DNA of 52,571 nucleotides, taken from the NCBI GenBank assembly GCA_905199755.1, contig CAJKHT010000008.1:1-52571 (forward strand), given 5' to 3'. The DNA is from an uncultured Eubacteriales bacterium. Its GTDB lineage: Bacteria > Bacillota > Clostridia > UBA1381. The notes under the pieces are model-generated. The model searched no databases, was not told the DNA's origin, and saw only the letters and a list, made by a program, of their open reading frames with translations. The position numbers were made by a program, and so were the translations under genes. Shown here piece after piece: positions 1-8,262 of the stretch (the stretch's first letter is position 1; each line of letters starts with the position of its first letter).

Positions 1-23
1 ATTATATATAAAATAAATTATTT

Positions 24-620
24 TCAACCTTTAAGTATAAGTGAGTGCGCTTTTTCAAGCATTTCAAGATTTTCCGGCAGAGCATCTATAATTTTCATGC
101 GCCGGCAATTGGGGCATACAAGTATGACTCCCTGAGAGGTTGCCGCAATGCGTATATCCTCGCAGCCGCAGACACATGATATTTTATGCTCGCTCTCCAG
201 AGCATATATACATTCAAGCATACCGCAGATTAAATCGTCCTCGCCGTTAAATTCGTCCCCGAATTCGTCAATGCTTTCGCTGTTGTCGAACATGAAACGC
301 TCGCAGTCCTCACGGTTGCCGATGCACAGTATTTCCATATCGGAAACGGGGCATGAGTAAATGTTAAAGCTGCGTGACCAGAAACCGTCCTGCGATGAAA
401 CAAAGGTATGTGAATCTCCGCATACGGGACACTCGGCACTTATATAGTATTTGGAAGGCTTTTTGCGGATTGAAACGCATTTTTCGCCGCATGCCTTTGC
501 CGAGCAGTAAAAGCTTTTGCCGTGTCTGCCGGAAATGTCAAATATGCTTATCTTATCGGCGGTAATTTCCGAACAGATAGGGCATACGTATGAAATTGTT
601 TTGTTATAATCAATCAGCAT
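24..620 (-). CDS. Cysteine-rich zinc-ribbon protein of unknown function
   Basis: This 198-residue protein is soluble, with no signal peptide or membrane segment. It carries several Cys pairs typical of zinc ribbons: C13/C16, C39-C44-C48, C64/C67, a C149-C151-C153 cluster and C169/C172. These suggest two or three stacked treble-clef or rubredoxin-like knuckles. A strongly acidic stretch (about residues 115-130) separates the N- and C-terminal ribbons. A GGGAG ribosome binding site lies 7 nt before the ATG and overlaps the stop region of the upstream glycosylase gene, which ends 12 nt away, so the two genes probably form one transcript. I do not recognise a named family. Nucleic-acid binding or metal storage are both possible, and the link to DNA repair is only by position. 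Confidence 0.7.
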   Translation of the reverse strand: MLIDYNKTISYVCPICSEITADKISIFDISGRHGKSFYCSAKACGEKCVSIRKKPSKYYISAECPVCGDSHTFVSSQDGFWSRSFNIYSCPVSDMEILCIGNREDCERFMFDNSESIDEFGDEFNGEDDLICGMLECIYALESEHKISCVCGCEDIRIAATSQGVILVCPNCRRMKIIDALPENLEMLEKAHSLILKG

Positions 621-632
621 ATAAATCTCCCG

Positions 633-1502
633 TCAGGTGCCAAGTTTATTTTCGCGTGCGTAAAAGAACAGATATTGCTGGGCATAACCGCCCAAATCGC
701 CGAATTTCTCACGGGCAAGCTTCTGAATGGTGCTTATGGATTGCTCTTTGTCAAAATAGCAGTATTCCATTATTCGCTTAATCCATACATCGACCGGAAA
801 TGCATCGGTGTGTCCGAGTCCGAAAAGCAGTATGCAGTCACTTACCTTGTTGCCTATGCCTTTAAGCGACATAAGTGCTTTTTTTGCATCATCGGCAGAA
901 AGTGTCTGTAAATACGAAAGGCTCGGATTGCCGCTGCATATTGCCCGGGCGGCGCCGAGTATATATTTATCACGGAAACCCGCACGGATAACCAAAAGCT
1001 CCTCCAAAGACAGTGCCGCAAGTCTTTCGGGAGAGGGGAAACCGTAATATGTGTTTCCCATATAATGAATTTCATCTCCGAAACTTCGGCAAAGCCGTTC
1101 GATAATTCCTTTTATACGCGGTATATTGTTGCTCTGGGATATAATAAATGAAATAATTGTTTCCCATAAATCCTGCTTCAGAATACGTATTCCCTCGCCG
1201 CATTTCGCAGCATTTGCCATTATTTTATCCGACGAAAGCGCATGCTTTATTTTCTCATAATCGCATGATAAATCGAAGAAATCATACCATATATTCATAA
1301 AATCCTCGCGGCTTGTGTCAAACAATGTGACAGTGTCGCCGTGCTGCGATATTTTAAGCGCTTTGTTAAATGCAACTCCCAAATATGTTTCATCATCAAG
1401 CTTGTTGAAACGAAAGCACTGACCGCAGTCAAATATATGCACGAGGTCAAACGCCTCGGGATTTTTCAGCAAAACATTGTTATTTTCATATAATATATCC
1501 AT
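633..1502 (-). CDS. ogg: OGG1-type 8-oxoguanine DNA glycosylase/AP lyase
   Basis: This is a base-excision repair enzyme predicted to remove 8-oxoguanine and nick the abasic site. Numbering from the ATG at 1502 (289 aa), it has the N-terminal OGG signature GQCFRF and, in the second half, the helix-hairpin-helix segment GIGNKVSDC with the Schiff-base lysine near K219. The PVDVW segment follows, carrying the catalytic aspartate near D238. The length fits bacterial OGG1-like proteins. A GTG seven codons upstream (1523) is in frame, but it lies inside the -10 region of a very good promoter (1512-1540), so the ATG at 1502 is preferred. I see no Shine-Dalgarno sequence for it. The zinc-ribbon gene follows in the same operon. 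Confidence 0.9.
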   Translation of the reverse strand: MDILYENNNVLLKNPEAFDLVHIFDCGQCFRFNKLDDETYLGVAFNKALKISQHGDTVTLFDTSREDFMNIWYDFFDLSCDYEKIKHALSSDKIMANAAKCGEGIRILKQDLWETIISFIISQSNNIPRIKGIIERLCRSFGDEIHYMGNTYYGFPSPERLAALSLEELLVIRAGFRDKYILGAARAICSGNPSLSYLQTLSADDAKKALMSLKGIGNKVSDCILLFGLGHTDAFPVDVWIKRIMEYCYFDKEQSISTIQKLAREKFGDLGGYAQQYLFFYARENKLGT

Positions 1503-1511
1503 AGTATTTTT

Positions 1512-1540
1512 ATTATAACACACCGGCGGCGATTTATCAA
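1512..1540 (-). promoter_or_regulatory. Sigma-A promoter of the glycosylase gene, almost no leader
   Basis: On the minus strand, TTGATA (1540-1535) is followed by a 17-nt spacer and TATAAT (1517-1512) with a TG extension (TGTTATAAT). The expected start of transcription, about 7 nt further on, is only 2-4 nt before the ATG at 1502, so the mRNA would be leaderless or nearly so. Confidence 0.75.
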
Positions 1541-1621
1541 TAAATTATAACAACTTTGTCAAAAAAGACAACAAAAAAAATATGCATCGGGTGAAAGTGT
1601 TGCAAAATGTAAAAAAAGGTC

Positions 1622-1650
1622 TTTACTATATAAAGGAAATAGTGTATAAT
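1622..1650 (+). promoter_or_regulatory. Sigma-A promoter of the serine hydrolase-aroE-aroK operon
   Basis: TTTACT (1622-1627), a 17-nt spacer and TATAAT (1645-1650) lie just upstream of an AAGGAG ribosome binding site (1658-1663) and the ATG at 1674. Confidence 0.75.
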
Positions 1651-1673
1651 GTGATGGAAGGAGTGATTTTTTT

Positions 1674-2810
1674 ATGAATTTCGATTACATGGCAAAATAT
1701 ATTGATACACTGCCGTCAATAGGCGTGCCTATGGCAGACTGTGTTGTATCATACAAGGGGGAAAATGTGTTCAGACGTTCTTCGGGTTATTTTGATGTGA
1801 AAAACAAGATTCCCGTAAAGCAGGACAGCTTATATAATTTGTATTCGGCATCAAAGGTAATAACCGTGACCGCGGCAATGATGCTGTATGAGCGCGGCAC
1901 GTTCCTTTTGGAGGACAGCATTGCAAAATATATTCCCGAATTTAAGAATATGTATGTAAAGGTTGAAAATGCTGACGGGGAAATATCATATGTTCCGGCA
2001 AAACGTGAGATTTCAATTCATGATTTGTTTACCATGAGTGCAGGACTTACATATGATTTATGCAGTGATTCGATTAAGAATATGCAGAAAAAGACAGACG
2101 GCAGATGTCCGACTGTCGAAACAGTCCGCGCAATTGCGAACGAGCCTCTTATTTTCCACCCGGGAGAGCATTATAATTACAGCCTGTGCCATGATGTTTT
2201 GGGTGCATTGATTGAAATATGCTCGGGAATGAAATTCGGCGATTTCCTTAAAGAAAATATTTTTGAACCTCTCGGAATGGAGAATACGGGATTTGATGTG
2301 AATGACGATATATTTAACAGAATGTCGTGTCAGTATATCTGGGAAAATGACAGTGCGGTCGAAATTACAAAGGACAATCCGTATCGGCTCGGAACAGAGT
2401 ATCAGAGCGGCGGCGCGGGACTGGTATCGTGTGCGGACGATTATATAAAATTTGCGCAGTGTCTTGCAAACGGCGGAAACACAAAGGACGGAAAAAATCT
2501 TATAAGCAGAGCAACGATAGATTTAATGCGTCAGAATCATATGGATGATGTAAGACGGAAAGAATTTAAGAGTAATGCTTTCGGCGAGTATACATACGGC
2601 TTGGGTGTGAGAACGATGGATACAAAGAATTGTTCGACTTCAAACGGCTCTGTGGGCGAATTCGGCTGGGACGGTGCAGCTGCGGCGTTTGTGCTTATAG
2701 ATCCCGAACGTGAGCTTGCAATGTATTATGCTTCGCATATTAGGAATTATCCGGGAAGAGATATACACAGACGCTTGAGAAATATGCTTTACGCAGCCTT
2801 GGAGAAATAA
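1674..2810 (+). CDS. Beta-lactamase-fold serine hydrolase (class C/EstB type)
   Basis: This 378-residue protein belongs to the beta-lactamase/penicillin-binding-protein-like serine hydrolases. The nucleophile motif SxxK is S58-A-S-K61. The second motif, normally Tyr-Ser-Asn after a PG turn, reads Tyr169-Ser170-Leu171 here, so the Asn is replaced. A C-terminal GWDG matches the third motif (HxG/WxG). There is no signal peptide, so it should act in the cytoplasm, which fits an esterase, amidase or peptide hydrolase rather than a drug-resistance beta-lactamase. The start is supported by AAGGAG 10 nt upstream. Its stop codon touches the aroE start codon, so it is translationally linked to shikimate pathway genes. 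The substrate cannot be told from sequence. Confidence 0.85.
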   Translation: MNFDYMAKYIDTLPSIGVPMADCVVSYKGENVFRRSSGYFDVKNKIPVKQDSLYNLYSASKVITVTAAMMLYERGTFLLEDSIAKYIPEFKNMYVKVENADGEISYVPAKREISIHDLFTMSAGLTYDLCSDSIKNMQKKTDGRCPTVETVRAIANEPLIFHPGEHYNYSLCHDVLGALIEICSGMKFGDFLKENIFEPLGMENTGFDVNDDIFNRMSCQYIWENDSAVEITKDNPYRLGTEYQSGGAGLVSCADDYIKFAQCLANGGNTKDGKNLISRATIDLMRQNHMDDVRRKEFKSNAFGEYTYGLGVRTMDTKNCSTSNGSVGEFGWDGAAAAFVLIDPERELAMYYASHIRNYPGRDIHRRLRNMLYAALEK

Positions 2811-3665
2811 ATGAAAATAGACGGAAGAACAATTCAGCTGGGAGTTATAGGAAGTCCGATAGAGCATACTTTTTCGCCGGCAATACATAATTTTATAGCG
2901 GAGGAAACGGGTGACAACTGCGTATACTGCGCATGGCACGTTGAACCGGAAAATCTGGGAAAAATGATTGACGGTGTGCGTGCTATGGGAATACGGGGCA
3001 TTAACGTAACGATTCCGCATAAGGTACAGATTATGAAATATCTGGACGAAATATCTCCCGAGGCAAAGCTGCTGGGTTCTGTGAATACCGTTGTAAACCG
3101 CGGCGGAAAGCTTTGCGGCTACAATACCGATGCGGACGGCTTTTATAAGGCTCTGACAGACTTCGGCACATGTGCCGCGGATAAGAATATTCTTGTTTTC
3201 GGTGCCGGCGGTGTTGTAAAACCGGTGGTTATGCGTCTTATACGTGAAAATCCCAAAAGTGTTACGATTTTGAACAGAACCGCGGAAAAGGTAAAGCAGC
3301 TGAAAAGTCTGATATATGAGCAGATGGGGTATGAAATCGGGACGGAGCTTGCCCGAAGGGAATATGACATCGTAATAAACACTACCTCGGCAGGAATGGC
3401 GCCTCAGCTTGATGTATTGCCGATTGATGCGATAAACGGAATTGACAGCCTTGATTTTATAAATGAAAACACGACTGCGGCGGATATGATATATAATCCC
3501 GATGAAACGCTTTTTCTCAAAGAGGCAAAAAAACGCGGTGCAGGGACAATGAACGGCCTGGACATGCTTATAAACCAGGCGGTGCTTGCATATGAGCTGT
3601 TTATGGATAAAAAGCTTGCGGATAACATCGGGGCGAAAATCAAAAAAGAGGTGTTTCACAGATGA
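2811..3665 (+). CDS. aroE: Shikimate dehydrogenase AroE
   Basis: Reduces 3-dehydroshikimate to shikimate with NADPH in aromatic amino acid biosynthesis (cytoplasm, 284 aa). The N-terminal substrate domain has the SPxxHxxSPxxHN-type motif (residues about 15-27), and NVTIPHK with catalytic Lys71. The partner aspartate is Asp107 in NTDADGF. The cofactor domain has a glycine-rich GAGG loop near residue 127, followed by VVKPV instead of the more usual AARAV. The ATG follows directly on the stop codon of the upstream hydrolase gene, whose last codons supply a GGAG ribosome binding site. The 3' end overlaps aroK by 4 nt (ATGA), indicating translational coupling. Confidence 0.95.
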   Translation: MKIDGRTIQLGVIGSPIEHTFSPAIHNFIAEETGDNCVYCAWHVEPENLGKMIDGVRAMGIRGINVTIPHKVQIMKYLDEISPEAKLLGSVNTVVNRGGKLCGYNTDADGFYKALTDFGTCAADKNILVFGAGGVVKPVVMRLIRENPKSVTILNRTAEKVKQLKSLIYEQMGYEIGTELARREYDIVINTTSAGMAPQLDVLPIDAINGIDSLDFINENTTAADMIYNPDETLFLKEAKKRGAGTMNGLDMLINQAVLAYELFMDKKLADNIGAKIKKEVFHR

Positions 3666-4162
3666 ACATAGTGCTTACAGGCTTTATGGCATCGGGTAAG
3701 AGCGTTATTTCAAAGGAAATAGCAAGGATTTCGGGAAGAGTACTTATAGATACGGATAATCTGATTGTTAAAAATGAGGGCATGAGCATAAATGATATTT
3801 TTGCAAAGCACGGCGAAGCGTATTTCAGACATGCCGAAAGCAATGCGGTAAAGCTTGCTGCAAAAACCGAAAATGCGGTGATTTCGACAGGCGGCGGAAC
3901 GGTGCTCAACCGCGATAATATCGATATTCTCAGAAAAAACGGTGTGATTGTTAATCTCGCTCCCGATTTTGAAGTAATAGAGAAGCGTCTTGAAAAGGCG
4001 GCTGCCTCAAGACCTCTTCTGCAAAAGCGTGATATTGCGGAGGTCAGACGGCTTTTTGAAGAAAGAAAGCCTTTTTACGAAAATTGTGATTTGCATATTC
4101 ATATAACGGACGGAAAAACTCCCGAAGAATATGCACGCGAGATACTGAAAAAAGTAAAATAA
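3662..4162 (+). CDS. aroK: Shikimate kinase AroK
   Basis: Phosphorylates shikimate at the 3-hydroxyl with ATP, the step after AroE (166 aa, usual family length). The Walker A loop is GFMASGKS at residues 7-14, a shikimate-binding aspartate sits in DTDN near residue 32, and the STGGG loop lies near residue 80. The lid region carries conserved arginines (about 115-120). Overlap with aroE by ATGA shows operonic expression, and an intrinsic terminator follows 6 nt after the stop codon. Confidence 0.95.
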   Translation: MNIVLTGFMASGKSVISKEIARISGRVLIDTDNLIVKNEGMSINDIFAKHGEAYFRHAESNAVKLAAKTENAVISTGGGTVLNRDNIDILRKNGVIVNLAPDFEVIEKRLEKAAASRPLLQKRDIAEVRRLFEERKPFYENCDLHIHITDGKTPEEYAREILKKVK

Positions 4163-4168
4163 TTTAAG

Positions 4169-4207
4169 GTCAAAGCTTTGAATTGCAGAGCTTTGACTGA
4201 TTTTTTT
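4169..4207 (+). terminator. Intrinsic terminator after aroK
   Basis: A 9-bp stem (GTCAAAGCT at 4169-4177 with AGCTTTGAC at 4189-4197) is followed by a run of seven T (4201-4207). It separates the hydrolase-aroE-aroK unit from the aroC promoter. Confidence 0.85.
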
Positions 4208-4236
4208 GTAAAAAAACAATATAAGAGATTTAATAC

Positions 4237-4265
4237 TTGAAAAAAAGGTGAAAAAGTGGTAAAAT
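4237..4265 (+). promoter_or_regulatory. Sigma-A promoter of aroC
   Basis: TTGAAA (4237-4242), a 17-nt spacer and TAAAAT (4260-4265) lie directly downstream of the aroK terminator and about 60 nt before the aroC start codon. Confidence 0.7.
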
Positions 4266-4328
4266 AAAATAGTATATATGTATTTATATATGAATTATGT
4301 CGCATTTATGCAATCGGAGGACAATGAA

Positions 4329-5474
4329 ATGCTTAGATATTTTACAGCAGGGGAAACGCACGGCAAATGCCTTACGGTAATTGTTGAGGGAATGCCGTCA
4401 AACGTACAAATAGATGAAGATAAAATAAATGAAGCGCTGGCAAAACGTCAGAAGGGATACGGACGCGGCGGCAGAATGAGTATAGAAAAGGACCGTGCCG
4501 AAATACTTTCGGGAGTCAGGGGCGGATATACATTGGGAAGTCCGATTGCGTTAAAAATCGAAAACAGAGACTGGGTTAACTGGGAAAATATTATGGGTGC
4601 AAAAACAGCTTCATCGGAAAAAGCGGTGTCTTTTCCGCGCCCGGGGCATGCGGACCTTACAGGCGGTATGAAGTACAATCATACCGATTTGAGAAATGTG
4701 CTGGAGCGCGCAAGCGCACGCGAAACTGCGGCAAGAGTGGCGGCAGGGGCACTTGTGGCACAGCTTCTGGAGCCGTTCGGAATTGAGTTTAAGAGCAGAG
4801 TGGCATGCATAGGAGAAATTGAGGACAATTTCATCAATGCCGATGATGATTTTTACAGACGTGCAGCAGAATCGCCGGTAGGATTCGGCGATGCGGCGGC
4901 TGCAAAAAGAGCTATGGAATATATAGATAAAATCAAGGCGGACGGAGCATCCGTCGGAGGCGTTGTCGAAACTGCGGTTATAGGTCTGCCGCCCGGCTTG
5001 GGCAGCTATGTTCATTATGACAGAAAGCTTGATGCCAATATTGCTTTCGGTGTAATGAGCATACAGGCAATCAAGGGCGTGGAATTCGGCATAGGCTTTA
5101 ATGCCGGCAGAGTGATAGGCGCCGATGCACTTGACGAAATAGAATATAACGGCGTGTTTTCACGTTCTACAAACCGAGCCGGAGGAATTGAGGGAGGAAT
5201 GTCGAACGGTGAGCCGATTGTCGTGCGTGCGGCAATGAAACCGATTCCAACTCAGTATAAACCGTTAAAAACAGTAAATCTGTCGGACAAGACGGTGCAT
5301 AAGGCATCGGTTGAGCGTTCCGATGTGTGTGCGGTGCCGGCATGCTCGGTGGTTGTTGAGTCGGCAGTGAAATTTGAAATTGCAAAAGCTTTTCTGGAAA
5401 AATTCAGCGGAGACTGCATTGAGGACGTTAAGGCATATTATGACATATATATGCAGAGGATAAGCAAGTATTAA
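4329..5474 (+). CDS. aroC: Chorismate synthase AroC
   Basis: Converts 5-enolpyruvylshikimate 3-phosphate to chorismate using reduced flavin (381 aa, cytoplasm). The family N-terminus RYFTAGETHG follows the start Met, and the RGGRMSIEKDRAEI segment and the GHADLTGGMKY motif are present. C-terminal FSRSTNRAGGIEGGMSNGEP is the characteristic glycine-rich signature. The ATG at 4329 is chosen because CGGAGGAC (4315-4322) is spaced about 8 nt from it and because family members begin with MLRYFTAGE. Upstream in-frame ATGs add 17 residues that do not resemble the family. An ECF sigma gene follows after a short gap. Confidence 0.96.
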   Translation: MLRYFTAGETHGKCLTVIVEGMPSNVQIDEDKINEALAKRQKGYGRGGRMSIEKDRAEILSGVRGGYTLGSPIALKIENRDWVNWENIMGAKTASSEKAVSFPRPGHADLTGGMKYNHTDLRNVLERASARETAARVAAGALVAQLLEPFGIEFKSRVACIGEIEDNFINADDDFYRRAAESPVGFGDAAAAKRAMEYIDKIKADGASVGGVVETAVIGLPPGLGSYVHYDRKLDANIAFGVMSIQAIKGVEFGIGFNAGRVIGADALDEIEYNGVFSRSTNRAGGIEGGMSNGEPIVVRAAMKPIPTQYKPLKTVNLSDKTVHKASVERSDVCAVPACSVVVESAVKFEIAKAFLEKFSGDCIEDVKAYYDIYMQRISKY

Positions 5475-5520
5475 TATATATAAGCATTGATTGCTTATGA
5501 GCCGGAGGGTGGTGACGAAT

Positions 5521-6093
5521 TTGACCGAAAAGGAGATAATAAGGCTTTGCAAGGAGGGCGACAGGGACGCTTTTAATGAATTGTTTGAAAAATATGAGAA
5601 CAGAGTTATAAATATAGCATACGGTATGCTTTCCGACCGCGATGATGCATGCGATGCGGCACAGGAGGTTTTTATAAAGGTCTACAGAAATATATCTTCA
5701 TTTAGGGAAAATTCGCTGCTTTCCACATGGATATACCGTATTACATCAAATGTGTGCAATGATATTTTAAGAAAACGTCAGAGAAGTGCGAACACAATCA
5801 GTATAAATGCGGCACTTGATGATGACGGACACACAAAAGAGCTGCCGGACAGCGCTCCGCTGCCGGAGGAGTTTGCGGAGTATAACGAAGCGCAGCGAGC
5901 GGTAAGGAAAGCGATAAGCGAGCTGAGCGACGAATATAGGGAAATTATAACTCTGTGTGATATAGAGGATATGAGCTATGATGATATTGCAAATGTGCTG
6001 AACTGCCCGGTCGGAACCGTGAAATCAAGGCTTAACCGCGCAAGAAAATCATTAAGAAAAATTTTATCCGACAGCAGGGAACTTTTTTTGTAA
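5521..6093 (+). CDS. ECF RNA polymerase sigma factor (SigW/RpoE type)
   Basis: Alternative sigma factor of 190 aa with region 2 (residues about 20-90: DAFNELFEKYENRVINIAYG, then the DDACDAAQEVFIKVYRNI core) and region 4 at the C-terminus, where a YDDIANVLNCPVGTVKSRL helix-turn-helix recognises the -35 element. The proposed TTG start gives the common N-terminus (M)TEKEIIRLCKEGDRDAF and lies 11 nt after CGGAGGG (5503-5509). ATG at 5497 or GTG at 5509/5512 are alternatives that would overlap that ribosome binding site. It is followed by a membrane anti-sigma factor, the usual arrangement for an envelope-stress ECF pair. A matching ECF promoter motif lies across its stop codon (6078-6105). Confidence 0.92.
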   Translation: MTEKEIIRLCKEGDRDAFNELFEKYENRVINIAYGMLSDRDDACDAAQEVFIKVYRNISSFRENSLLSTWIYRITSNVCNDILRKRQRSANTISINAALDDDGHTKELPDSAPLPEEFAEYNEAQRAVRKAISELSDEYREIITLCDIEDMSYDDIANVLNCPVGTVKSRLNRARKSLRKILSDSRELFL

Positions 6094-6105
6094 TCGTTCG
6101 TCTAA
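6078..6105 (+). promoter_or_regulatory. ECF-type promoter within the 3' end of the sigma gene
   Basis: GGAACTT (6078-6084), a 15-nt spacer and GTCTAA (6100-6105) match the RpoE/ECF pattern GGAACTT-N15/16-GTCTAA. It sits 80-105 nt before the anti-sigma start codon, so it would raise the anti-sigma independently of the sigma gene: a negative-feedback design if the neighbouring sigma factor is what reads it. Confidence 0.55.
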
Positions 6106-6183
6106 TAATATGTAAAGAGAATTTAAAGATAGCGTTAACGCATAATCGATATAAAAAATAACCGGGAAAGGGGGAGATGCGGT

Positions 6184-7383
6184 ATGCAGTGCGATGAATT
6201 CAGAGAACATTTGGATAACTATGAAAGTCTTACCGATTCGGAAAAGCACACACTTGAAGACCATGCAAAAGAATGTGAAAGCTGCAGGGAAGAACTTGAA
6301 TTTATGCTGTCGGTCATAAGTGTGACAAAAAATCTCCCTGAGATAAAGGCTCCCGATGATTTTATTGAGCATCTTAATGAACGCATAGACCGTGAAGACA
6401 GGAAACAGATTGTCGGACGGTACAGAACGATAAAGTTTGAATGGAAACGTTACGGTTCGGTTGCGGCATGCTTGCTGCTGGCGGCGGTTGTGGGTGTAAA
6501 CGGCAGAAATATAGTTTCTGACATGACCGATACCAAGGGCGGTGTAATATCGGAAAGCACGGTAACTGCCGACAGTGCGCATAATGATGTGCAGGCTGCC
6601 GATAATACGGTTACGGCACAAACAACGGGTAATACCCGGGAGACGGCAGCGGATAATGCGGCGGCTCATACTCCTGCACCTGCAAAGGAAAATACGGTGC
6701 CGGAAATCAAAAGCAGTGTTCCGTCGGTACAAAACCGTGAATTTGAGTCCAATATTGCACAGCGGCAAACATCGGGCGGAGCAAATATAAAAAGCAGTGC
6801 AGAAAACGCACCGTCGGCTTATAATGCACCCGCTGTACGTACAGAGCAGCCAAGCGGCGTCAATGTGCCGGGCAAAGCGGAAGCTGAAACCGCAGCACCG
6901 CAGCAGCTGGATGCAGTGACGGAAACGGACAGCAAAGCTGCCGAACCATATACTTTGGCGAGAGAACGCTATTCGATTCCCATTGAGAGCGTTCCTTACG
7001 GAAGCTCCGATTCCGAACAGGAAACTGATAATTCTGCGAATAAATCGGACGGATATGCTATTTCGGAAGAAAAAGCGTCAATTGCTTTGGGTAAATACAC
7101 ACCTATAGATGCGAACGGTAATTCGACCGATTACCAGGTAGATGTACAGGACGTTTCCGACGTTCCGGCAGGAAGTTCAATTTTGGTTTCTTCCGAGGAC
7201 GAAGAAAAAGTCCGCAGTCTGATGGGCAGATATATCACCGGAAATTACGGAATATATTATATGACTACAGAGGATAAACTCAATAAAATGTTTGAGGAAA
7301 TGGATAAAGCAGGAATAAACTATGAAAAGTTTATGAGTAACAGTTCCGAACGGGTAAGCTTTAAACTGGTAGTTGTATCATAA
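6184..7383 (+). CDS. Membrane anti-sigma factor with zinc-finger (zf-HC2) domain
   Basis: A 399-residue single-pass membrane protein expected to hold the upstream ECF sigma inactive. The N-terminal cytoplasmic part has the HxxxCxxC zinc motif (H27, C31, C34, with C3 as likely fourth ligand). A transmembrane helix covers about residues 84-102. The extracytoplasmic part begins with about 200 residues of Ala/Thr/Ser/Pro/Asn-rich low-complexity linker and ends in a compact folded-looking domain (about 290-399). The long linker is consistent with a sensor reaching through the peptidoglycan. The start is supported by AAAGGGGGAG (about 6167-6176). The 90-nt gap after the sigma gene holds the ECF promoter and a perfect palindrome GCGTTAACGC (6132-6141). 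Confidence 0.88.
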   Translation: MQCDEFREHLDNYESLTDSEKHTLEDHAKECESCREELEFMLSVISVTKNLPEIKAPDDFIEHLNERIDREDRKQIVGRYRTIKFEWKRYGSVAACLLLAAVVGVNGRNIVSDMTDTKGGVISESTVTADSAHNDVQAADNTVTAQTTGNTRETAADNAAAHTPAPAKENTVPEIKSSVPSVQNREFESNIAQRQTSGGANIKSSAENAPSAYNAPAVRTEQPSGVNVPGKAEAETAAPQQLDAVTETDSKAAEPYTLARERYSIPIESVPYGSSDSEQETDNSANKSDGYAISEEKASIALGKYTPIDANGNSTDYQVDVQDVSDVPAGSSILVSSEDEEKVRSLMGRYITGNYGIYYMTTEDKLNKMFEEMDKAGINYEKFMSNSSERVSFKLVVVS

Positions 7384-7392
7384 TTTAAAATG

Positions 7393-7426
7393 AACAGGGT
7401 GGCTGCAGGCTTGCAGCCACCCTGTT
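7393..7426. terminator. Bidirectional terminator between anti-sigma and pheA
   Basis: A perfect 15-bp stem (7393-7407 with 7412-7426) and a 4-nt loop lie between two convergent genes. The A/T-rich flanks on both sides could serve either strand, although the T tracts are imperfect. Confidence 0.75.
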
Positions 7427-7429
7427 GTG

Positions 7430-8242
7430 TTAATATTCATATGAACCTAAAAGCTTAAAGAAATCGGTGCTGCGCCGCAGCTTATCCAATGCAAAATACA
7501 ACACAGCATTATCGATGTTTCCGTCAATATCAATAAAAAATACGTATTTTCCCAACTGTGTCTTTACGGGGCGCGATTCGATTTTTACAAGATTAAGCTT
7601 TGCGTCCGCAAATCCCTTTAAAGCGGTATAAAGGCTTCCGGGTTTATCGGGCAAAGTAAAGGCAACAGATGTTTTATCGTGTGCCGTGACTTTTTTTGAA
7701 AGATTTTTTTCAATTATGATAAATCTTGTGGAATTGTTTTTTTCGTCACCGCATTCGGGAAAAAGTATATCCAGTCCGTAAAGACTTGCAGAACCGGGGG
7801 AGGCGATGCATGCAATGCTTCCGTCCGAGTGTGCGGCAAGCTCGGCAGCGGCGGCGGTGGAATTGGTGTATTTTATTTCCGTATCGGGAAATTCGGTATC
7901 AAGCAGATTGCGGCATTGTCCGACCGCCGGTGCAATTGATGCGATTGTTTTAATGTCTGTTTTTTCGATACCTTTTTTTACCAACAGATTCTGGCTTATA
8001 TGAAGTACGTATTCACCCGTTATATGTACGTCCGTATCGAACGCAAGGGTGTCGAGTGTGACATTGATACCGCCGTCAATTGAGTTTTCTATAGGTGCAA
8101 TGGCAATATTCGTTTCGCCGGTATCAACCGATTTTATGAGTGAATGAATTGTTTTGAACGGCACAAGCTCATATCTGCCGTTTGACCATTCTTCTGCCGC
8201 CTGATGCGAAAACGTACCTGCCGGTCCCAAATAACCTAACAT
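7430..8242 (-). CDS. pheA: Prephenate dehydratase PheA
   Basis: Converts prephenate to phenylpyruvate, the committed step to phenylalanine (270 aa, monofunctional). The catalytic domain shows GPAGTFSHQAA at the N-terminus, an ENSIDGGI segment near residue 57, and the TRF catalytic triad of residues in NSTRFIII near residue 167. The C-terminal ACT domain (about 187-270) contains the PGSLY and ESRP motifs that bind phenylalanine for feedback inhibition. An AAAGGAG ribosome binding site precedes the ATG. It lies 51 nt downstream of the DAHP synthase gene on the same strand, giving a two-gene unit for the first and a late step of phenylalanine synthesis. Confidence 0.95.
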   Translation of the reverse strand: MLGYLGPAGTFSHQAAEEWSNGRYELVPFKTIHSLIKSVDTGETNIAIAPIENSIDGGINVTLDTLAFDTDVHITGEYVLHISQNLLVKKGIEKTDIKTIASIAPAVGQCRNLLDTEFPDTEIKYTNSTAAAAELAAHSDGSIACIASPGSASLYGLDILFPECGDEKNNSTRFIIIEKNLSKKVTAHDKTSVAFTLPDKPGSLYTALKGFADAKLNLVKIESRPVKTQLGKYVFFIDIDGNIDNAVLYFALDKLRRSTDFFKLLGSYEY

Positions 8243-8262
8243 ATTGATATCTCCTTTTAAGT

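Noticed and set aside
1..23. Possible gene remnant at the left edge
   Set aside because: Only 23 A/T-rich bases downstream of the zinc-ribbon gene; nothing can be supported.
2640..3659. Long open frame (339 codons) on the minus strand opposite aroE
   Set aside because: It is fully antisense to a clear aroE with family motifs, and its translation is low-complexity and rich in Tyr, Arg, His and Ile like other antisense shadows.
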